From contig JAANDG010000150.1 in the NCBI GenBank assembly GCA_036852015.1, forward strand, positions 186,001 through 250,000: a stretch of 64,000 nucleotides of DNA, given 5' to 3'. The stretch's first letter is position 1; every line of letters starts with the position of its first letter. Positions 55,980-64,000 of this stretch are shown here, piece by piece. The DNA comes from Pelodera strongyloides (lineage: Eukaryota; Nematoda; Chromadorea; Rhabditida; Rhabditidae). Below the pieces are notes generated by a model. That model did not search any database. It was not told the DNA's origin and saw nothing but the letters and a program-made list of their open reading frames with translations. Both the position numbers and the translations under genes were made by a program.

Positions 55980-58900
55980 ATGACTACGAAGTGGCGGCCA
56001 CCTCCACCTGCTCTATACACGACAGGCCTTGTGTATGTTGCGTTGCAGGTATGTCATTCTCAATATGAAGATGAATATATGTTAAAATATGAAAGAAGCA
56101 AATTATATCCATCTGACTAGTGTATATTTGTAAGGCTTGACTTTTTGGTGTAGGTTTAGGACGTAAATTACATAGCCTGACGGATGATTTGATTATTTTT
56201 TTACAGATCTTATTCCTTTCGGCTTTGAGTTCCTACTACAACGTTGGAGTACGAAATGTGACGGGTTGGGTGATGGAAAAACTTGACGAGGTTTGATTAT
56301 GTATAAATATAGATACTTTTGTTGAACATATTTCGTATGTGAACCAACGTGCTCAGGATAACCGAACTGCGAAAATAATATGCTTGTGTAATGTTTTAAT
56401 ACGTATCACTTTTTGTGTGTGGTGTTCGGCAAAAAAGAGTAAGATAAGTCCGGCATATGTCAAAAAGTGGTAGAAATTGTTTTCGGTAGTCCGGAATTGG
56501 TGGAAGGGTACGCCAAAAATTCATGGAAAAATGGGTAAAATTTGGTGGAAGGGTGACTAAACCACGCCCATTTTCTAGCAAATTATAGGAAAATTCGTGG
56601 AAAAGTGCAAAAATGATAGAAGTGTTGACCTCTATAGGGACATAAAAATGTCCATATTTGGTGGAAGGGTACGAAAATTTTCCCCACTTCTTGACCTCAG
56701 GATATCAGATCGCCCAATTGTTTGTACTGTTGTCGTTCGATTTGCCTTCGCCGATCAAACTAGTTTTTTTTTGTGACACAGTGACACTACACCTCTTTAA
56801 TAATTTTTGGTTTCCTTTCAGAGCGAATATTTCCACGAGCACCTGGAGTCCGTTCGTGACTGGGTAGAAACTGCACAGGTACTAACTCAACATTTGTCTT
56901 CTTTTGTTCGTCTATAAAACTTTAAAGTAACCGTTGTATTAAAACAAGCCGTACAAATGACACTTATTTTGAGTGCAAATGATAGTGAGTCAGTTTCACA
57001 TTGAAGTTACCAGATGTTCAGTTTGTTAGGTTAGCAGTGTTATCTCTGAAAAGTCCTCAACGATAGCTGAGCTCTAGAGTTATGCTCATTAGCTCATTAC
57101 TATCTTCCTCGAGGAGCTTGCAGACCAATTTAAATGATACCACTTACCACTATTTACAGGCGAATTCACATAAGACACGAGGTTCGGTGGAAACAAACTC
57201 GGCGCCAATTGAACCAGAGGTTGGCTTTTTCTTTTTATTATATTCTTGACAATTTTCGATTTTTTCTATTGAATATTACTATTACATTCATTCTACGTAG
57301 CATGATTGTCACTTGTATGACTACTGAATGGTGTTTGTGTGCTATTTTGAGAATTTGAGAGAAATTAGCTTTCTTTATCGTCTTTACCCAGTCGTTGTCT
57401 TCATTAGATTTCATACTGTTATTTCCTTATCCTATTTCATCACGAAAAGTTACTACCACACACTTTCTTTAAATGCCATAAGTGATAGAATGATTATGCT
57501 ATTAATCTGTTCGTTTACTTGCTTGCGGTTCAACCTGTTTTAATTTGTGGTTTTGAAGTATGTTTAGTTAAGATTTGTTGTATGTTTTGACATTGAAGTA
57601 GTCTGAAGGTCGCATGTTTATTACTCCTGCACGGGGGTTCGTGTTTGTAACTATTTTTAAATAACTTCGATGTTTTCAGGTTGTTCTCGGTGATGGCAAG
57701 ACCGTTTTCAGCAAGGAACAACTGGCTCTTTTCGATGGAAGCCGAACTTCTCGCCCAATTTATTTGGCAATCCTTGGAAGGGTGCGTTTTCATATTTCTA
57801 GACTTTCTTTTCATTTTCATTTGTGAACGCTGGGCTGCATAAGATATACGGCAATTTATTTTTTTGAATGAAATATCGCCAAGTTGTGTACAAATTTATT
57901 CTAATGTTTCACACTATTATTAAATACTTACCGTAGGCGCGAAGACTTCAACAAATGTTAGCTTTAATGACGGGTTTTCTATAATGAAAAATTCAAAATT
58001 ACAAAATCCATTTTTGCAACTATTAACATATATAAAGCGGTACACGAACCGGTTTTTTGAAACGTGCGTGAAATAACCGCATTATCAATACTATGTGCAA
58101 ATGAGTATGATTAGAACGGAAGAAAATCGACCACAATTCCACCTACAGTTGTTCAATATACGTTTCAAAGATCGGTTGTCATACCGCTTTATGATCTTCC
58201 TTCATAGTTAGAAAGGAAAAATAGAAGATTCTAAGGAATTGTATGTAAATCCACAACCAACATTCTTTAATTAGAGTTTTCCATCGAGAGTTGTATGTTT
58301 TTTTATGTTGTGTCTCGTTTTGTTGTCATCTTGAGTTAGTTTGTCATGTAGGTTATACGTTTATGATGTTCTTATGTTTTCGCGCCATTAGTTTTATCAT
58401 GTTTGTAGTTTGTCTTTATGTGTTTTGTCTTATGTCTTAAAGGGACAGGCCCATCAAAGTAAACTTATATTTACGATTTCGTCTTAATTTTTATTAAAAG
58501 TGTTTATTACAATATATGCAAACCAAATTTTATCGACATTCACCCCGGGGAACTTTTTCCGACGAGCGCATCCACAAATGTATACCGTTGCCTGGCCCTT
58601 CCTCTCGTTGTCTATCCGCTCCGGTTGTCTGCTCTCAACCTTTGAGCATATGCGTAATGTTGTGTTGCTAAATGATGCAAACGGTGAAGTGTAGTTTGTA
58701 AATTAATATGCATGTTTGTTTGTTTGTAAATTAATATGCCAGTTCAGAACACAGAGCTATATATTTGGTCCCTAGTAAGTACTTTCGCGTTGTGAAGCGC
58801 GGGGTCTTAGGGTTACGTTACCTTTGGTTGACGTTCTTTTTTGTATTGATTGTTAACCAATACACCGTTATTATTATTATATGATTGGCATGCGGAAAGA

Positions 58901-61771
58901 GAAGAACAATATTATATCGTTCATTCTTCAGGTTTACGACGTGAATAAAGGAAAGAAGCACTATGGAAAGGGCGGGGGATACTCTTTCTTTTCGGGTAAG
59001 CCTCTAACTTTGTTAGTTTATTTGCTTTTCCTGGTGCTTGGACACTTGGACTTTTATGTCTTCCATCGTTGTTATTGTGTTTTGGTGTCGCGTCTTTATT
59101 TTGTTTGATATCTTATGGTTCTCTTGGTCCAGCACACATCTGTGTTAGAAAGTGAAGTGGAGTAGGGCATAACACTAGTAATAACTGAGAATAATAAAAG
59201 AGGAAATAAATTTTAAACATACAAGTGAATAACTTATACGTAAAGAAAACAATGAATATACCATATATAATATGGTAACCCCGTTGCGACCCTTCGCAGA
59301 CGAGGATTTCACCGTAGGCGGGTCTCGTCAGTGCGTACCAACGGCTTTAGCTAATATGAAAAAGATAACATTATTTCCAACACAACAATAATTATAAGCA
59401 AACTGATATTGATTATTGTTGCAGGTAAGGATGCGTCGAGAGCCTTTGTAACGGGTGAATTCACACCTGAGGGACTAACGGATGACCTGGATGGTTTGGG
59501 TAAGTGATAGTGATAAAATCATGATTAGGATTCTCGATTCTCGTAACCTCGTAACTCTCGTTTTTCTTGAAACCGTGTATGACCGTATGTGATGGATAGT
59601 ACACATATCCCCTAAACAGTTTGTGGATGTGACGGAACGGAATTGCCTAGTGATTAATAGTCAACAATTATCACCTTATCGTGCAATCTTCGTTCTTCAT
59701 TGTCTTACCCTCTACTTGTTTGAAGAACATAGATATAGACGATGTATTTTTTTTAGACTTAAACCTAGTGAGTAATCAATGTACTGACGAAAGTTGGCGT
59801 GCAAGATGTAACCGTACGGCGTGCAAAGTCCATTTGGCAACGTGGTGTCGTGCAAAAATGCACGCAGAATGGAAATGGTGTGCATGTGTGCAACTTGCCC
59901 GCCGTCATCACGCCACTTGCACGCCAAAAGCCCGAGGCGAAATGGCGTGAGTATGGCGTCCAAGCGGCAACTTTAGAGGGCGTGCTAGTGGCAACGTTAC
60001 GGCGGGCAACTTGCACGCCGGAACCCAGCGACCTGCAACTTTTTGCCACGCCGCGTGCGCGCCGTAACTTTGCCGCTTGCACGCCAGTTTCCACTTTGTA
60101 TTTGTAACTGAATGTTATAGGCCACGACGATCTTCTGGGAGTTCGCGACTGGGTTTCATTCTACGAGAAGGACTACACGTTAGTGGGTGTTGTGCAAGGA
60201 CGATACTATGATAGTCAGGGAGAACCGACAGAAGAATTGAAACAGGTTGGATAACAATAAGTTTATGGTAACTACCTGAGGCCGTGTTCACCAACACGCA
60301 AGGAGCCATCCCTCGCCTCCCCAGGGAGCTAAAGAGTGCGTAGAGAGTGTGGGAGCAGAAGAGATTCAGAGTGCTCGTGAGCCTATGGTAGTGCTCTCTG
60401 TGTGTTGGTGATCAGGTCCTGATCAGCCATATCAGCACTTGACATGGCTTATTGTCCCACAGTACAAGTTTTTTTATTGTGAATATTCCTTGGCTGTTAT
60501 ATCTTGTTATCCTGGATTCTACATGCTTCAGTCTATGTGTGATGATTGTATGTTTGAATAAAGTGGTATTCATAAAAAAATTTTAGGAAAGTCTGATCTT
60601 TATTAAATTGACCCTCGGATTTATTATACATCGTTACGTCGTGATATTACGACCTCTAGTTGTGTTCTCTTTTCCATTTCGCACTTCTTCATAATTTTAT
60701 ATTCCAGGTCTTGGCGAGAATGGAAGTGGCTGCTGAATGGCGAGCAAACAAAGCGGCAGAAACTGAGGTAAGCATACACTTATATCTAAAATACGCCAAC
60801 ACGGCACTCTGCAGTTAGGTTAGCAGTTGTTTTGAATTTCAGTATAATTAGACATTGGAGGTATTCATGAGAGTGTACTGAGAGTATTTCAATATTTGGT
60901 ATCTTCCGCCCTTCCAGCCGAAGTGATACTTATATAATAGTCTTTATATATAAACTATGATACTTATATAATAGTTTATATATAAACTATTATACTTATA
61001 TAATAGATTATACATAAAGTGATACTACAATGGCTCTTCGCAACTATTTATGCGAATACTCAAAGACCCTTGTTGTAGGTATTCCCTCCCTGTAACTCCG
61101 AATGGAAGAAAGAGACGGGCGGAAGGGTTTGGTGTTCGACAAAAAGTGGAGGAATCCATAGAGAATGGGTCGGAGTGCCGAGGTTTGTGGCTTGTTAGAT
61201 GGGCCTTAGGCTTAGGCCTTAAAATTGGTCCTTATTGTTAGACGGCAGTTTCAAATTGCTGCGAAATAAGCATATGTTGACCTTCTGAGTGTTGATTCAG
61301 AATTTAATGATATGTTTACACTAGCCGCGTATGTTATGTGTAAGCTGCTTTGGTTTTGGTCATGCCTTATCTATGCTATGTCACGAAGCCTAATACTGTC
61401 TATGTGAGAAAAAGCTGTGCTGTTCGTCCTTTCTGTATGAGTTAACGACCAACAGAGCAACGTCAACCGGTACGACTCGGACATCAAAATACCGATCGGA
61501 ATAGGAATCCGACAAGGAGACATTATATAGAAATGTGTGGTGATTGTGTTCCTGTACTTGTATAAGGATGTTCATTTGATATCTACTCTATATACACTCT
61601 CTTTTTAGAATCTACAACGACCCATCGTCGCGGGGTTCCCGTTGTGCTTGTGTGAAGAACTTTGGCCCAGGACTGTCCAATCATGCTGAGGTTGGCCATA
61701 ACCGAGGGGACCTAGACCATCCAAGTCCTAAGCCCCTATCCAGGATGTTCACTCACAAGTATGAGCTGTAA
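55980..61771 (+). CDS. tag-131: Neuferricin-like protein with cytochrome b5-like haem/steroid-binding domain
   Basis: A membrane-anchored MAPR/cytochrome-b5-domain protein of the neuferricin (CYB5D2) group; the symbol is the C. elegans homologue's name from memory. Exons: 55980-56048, 56207-56290, 56822-56878, 57160-57219, 57680-57781, 58932-58995, 59425-59499, 60121-60245, 60708-60767, 61079-61182, 61609-61771 (stop TAA). They give 320 residues in one frame. Residues about 11-35 form a single hydrophobic anchor. The b5-like domain starts near residue 91 ([19 protein letters not shown], then [11 protein letters not shown] and [12 protein letters not shown]). The C-terminal part keeps the family's cysteines ([27 protein letters not shown]). 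The ATG lies 5 nt after a strong TTGTTCCAG acceptor. Introns carry a TTAA MITE, a (TTA)n-tailed repeat and a GC-rich inverted repeat. Confidence 0.93.
58031..58192. mobile_element. MITE family B in a neuferricin intron
   Basis: Begins TATAAAGCGGTACACGAACC and ends GTTGTCATACCGCTTTAT. The ends have drifted from TTAA to TA-type. Confidence 0.75.
58744..58883 (+). repeat. Dispersed repeat with (TTA)n tail, copy 2
   Basis: Same core as 52214-52368, in a neuferricin intron, ending GTTATTATTATTAT. Confidence 0.75.
59783..60100. repeat. GC-rich inverted repeat, family E, longer copy
   Basis: Starts TGACGAAAGTTGGCGTGCAA and ends near GCTTGCACGCCAGTTTCC, with many GGCGTGC/GCACGCC inversions. It lies in the neuferricin intron that ends at 60120. 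Confidence 0.75.
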
Positions 61772-63792
61772 TGTTAAGGAAGATTAAAGGTCTTATTATA
61801 CAGTATCATCAATACATTTACAATAATCCTGCTATTTATGGGTAGATAGGTTATTGTCTAGGTAAAAAAATTTTCTACAGTACCGATATCTACTACAGTA
61901 CCCTCAGTACTCTCATGTGATTCGAGGTGTTAGCGCTATCTTTATTTTCCTTTTCTTTACTTCTTGTTAGGGATTCCCTAGTTGCCGATGAGGGCGCTAG
62001 AATAGGGCAATACCGAATATAATGACGATTTAAGTTTTTTCATATATCTTCAGCGGCAACAGAGTAAATTCGCATTTTATGTTACCAAATCGTATGAGCT
62101 TGCTTGTTTTATAATATTTAACACAAACCTTTGGAGTATGTCTATATTCACATGCCCCCACCATTACTACATTCATAGTTTGTAGTTGTACTCTCATGCA
62201 ATGTATATTATAATTTGAGGTTATCTAGTTATCTTCCGCCTACTTCTTGCTGTGATTTGTTTTTCTTTCTAATATGTTTATAATAATTGCTACTCTGTGA
62301 TCTTTTTACTTTGATTTGTTAGTTTGAGTTTTCCTGATGTTTGGTTTTACATTGGTCCTTATGATGAAGTACCCAGAGGCCGTATTCACGAACATACAGG
62401 GATGGCTCTAGCCCAGTACTCCTGTTTGCTGTTTAATGCCTTGTAATTGTTTGTGTTTTTATCCCTAAATAGATTCAAAATACTGTACTATTACTATATT
62501 ATATTTTTCTAATATTATTAATTTTTCAATTATGATGTATCTCTCTATGTTCGTAATTCGTGTAAATACGTTTGCCTTGCTTCAGTGAATCTCCCCATAT
62601 CTTCCGAGTGACTTATTATTTTGTGTTTTAATATTTTTAGTTATTATTAATTTGCAATATAATAATTTAAAAATGAATCTGTAGGGACCATTCGGTTTTT
62701 TTGGTCGGCGAGCCATATTTTTGCGTAGTTGTCTGTCTATATTTTCCGAGTTGTCCATATAAACAGTACCATCGATTATTGACGGAAAAAATGTTTGTAA
62801 GACATCACTAGTATTTTTCTATCTGCTGCTCGTTTTCAAATGTTCGACTATATAATTAGGTACTACTCTCATCTTGTTATTATGCGTCTAGTCTAGTTTA
62901 GAGAGACCCGTCCTTTAGTCTAGGAAATAAGATCGTATCCTGTGTGTTTTATACGTTGAAAATATACATTTCTTTTTTCTGAGATGTTATTCACTGCATT
63001 ACAGACACATACCACGCACAAAAAACGCCCGTCTTAGAGAGGCGGTACACTACACCGCATGTGTGCGCGGAAAGGTGTTCCATTTTAGTTGGCGAACGAA
63101 GCGCGGTATGTGCGCGCGACCGTAAATGGGGTGCGGCGCTGTCGCTGTCCTCTCTTTGTACACGGCGATGGCGCGGAGTTTCTCGTTGAGGTTAACTCAC
63201 TAAATATGATTTGGGTACTGTATTGGATTTCTTATGTGTGTGTGTGTGAGAGCGCAGAGTACGATAGTGAACGCAAAAAAACTTTATTGTGCAGAAAATA
63301 CGCAGGAAAATATAAAGCTAGCGATTACTACTGTAGGGTTAACGTATGTAGAATATTACCATTATTTTGTAAGGAAAAATAGTCAATCGTAGACATTATG
63401 TCAGATACAAACAAGATTAAACATTAGAATATTAGCCACGGAGAGCAATTTCCAAAGAAAGGCAGTGTAAGTGAAAGTAAATAAGTAAAGTGGAAATGCT
63501 GAAAGTGGAATGAATTGTTCATGTTTTTCGATCTAATTAACATCCATTAGCATTGGATGTTTGATTTGGCATTTGGGTATTTTGCTCTGTTTGCTAGATT
63601 CAGCGTATTTTAAAGCTGAATCTAGCAAATGGCTTGTGCGCAGACCAGGAAATACTGATGCTTATTTTTGGAATGCGAGTGGCTGTTATATCACTTTTAT
63701 CGAGCATTTAGCCAAGATTCTAGCAAATTTAAGCTTATTATATTACGGGTTATATGTCTTATTGCATAGTGTATAATCTACACACATTATCT
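61772..63792. other. Convergent intergenic region, neuferricin / annexin
   Basis: AT-rich sequence with an ATTAAA at 61783-61788 that could act as the neuferricin poly(A) signal. Fragments of the GGCC(G/A)TATTCACGAAC dispersed repeat occur near 62370 and 63930. No coding exon is supported. Confidence 0.5.
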
Positions 63793-63905
63793 TTATTGCT
63801 TTCTGTTTCCCGTGACAAGAGCCACCAGGGCATTCTTGTAATCACCTTTGCATTCTGCGTGTACGGTGTCGAGAAGGCTCTTACTGTAGAGGCGAAGGTA
63901 TTCAT
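63793..63905 (-). CDS. Annexin, C-terminal exon only
   Basis: The last exon of a gene entering from the right edge on the minus strand. A CTCTTTTCAG acceptor precedes 63905. The exon reads (x)EYLRLYSKSLLDTVHAE, then GDYKNALVALVTG and a stop. This is the end of the fourth annexin repeat: the conserved Y-x-K-S-L turn followed by S/C-x-GDYKxALxxL. Annexins bind acidic phospholipid in a calcium-dependent way; the calcium loop itself lies upstream and outside the window. The AATAAA motif at 63792-63797 overlaps the stop codon, so the 3'UTR may be only a few tens of bases. Confidence 0.8.
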
Positions 63906-64000
63906 CTGAAAAGAGAAAGAATGACCATCTGAGGCCATATGCACGAACGAAGTGGGAGCCTCCCCTGTTGGGAGAATTTAACTCTGCGTGTGTATGATCC

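Overview
The window is nuclear DNA of a nematode, most likely a rhabditid. The genes have many short exons with GT..TTTCAG-type introns, and the proteins match nematode families: a CLP-1-type glycine-rich calpain, PDS5/EVL-14, a neuferricin/TAG-131-like protein and an annexin. Two genes carry a good TTTCAG/TTCCAG acceptor just before the ATG, as expected for spliced-leader addition. I could not settle genus or species. Exons were assembled by eye from splice sites, reading phase and protein conservation. Phase was checked exon by exon and agrees throughout the calpain, PDS5 and neuferricin models.

Layout. 1-16.6 kb: minus-strand calpain, 22 exons seen, whose 3' end runs off the left edge. 16.6-19.6 kb: intergenic. 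19.6-23.1 kb: plus-strand GT49-type glycosyltransferase (B4GAT1/BGNT-like) with two single-base frameshifts and an unidentified first exon. 24.4-54.5 kb: minus-strand PDS5 cohesin regulator, 47 coding exons and about 1558 residues, including a 12-nt micro-exon. 54.5-56.0 kb: divergent promoter interval. 56.0-61.8 kb: plus-strand neuferricin-like cytochrome-b5-domain protein, 11 exons, 320 residues. 61.8-63.8 kb: intergenic. 63.79-63.91 kb: last exon of a minus-strand annexin.

The introns are loaded with mobile DNA. A 5.4-kb Ty3/gypsy LTR element (44167-49537) has almost identical LTRs, a 5-bp target duplication and broken ORFs. A 3.6-kb non-LTR retrotransposon (29153-32763) carries a 2A-like ribosome-skipping motif ahead of a zinc finger and is inserted inside an older palindromic MITE. 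A 1.16-kb foldback element (2631-3788) has arms of about 450 bp carrying a tRNA-like sequence, a TA target duplication and a related unoccupied site nearby. More than a dozen palindromic elements bounded by TTAA fall into several families, resembling the PALTTAA-type elements known from Caenorhabditis. A 24-bp minisatellite lies in the last PDS5 intron, and GC-rich inverted repeats and tRNA-like relics are scattered about.

The genes do not form a pathway. They are unrelated housekeeping or cell-biology genes: proteolysis, glycosylation, cohesion, haem/steroid binding and membrane binding. The most unusual items are the 2A-bearing retrotransposon, the tRNA-armed foldback element and the conflict between young LTRs and broken coding in the gypsy element.
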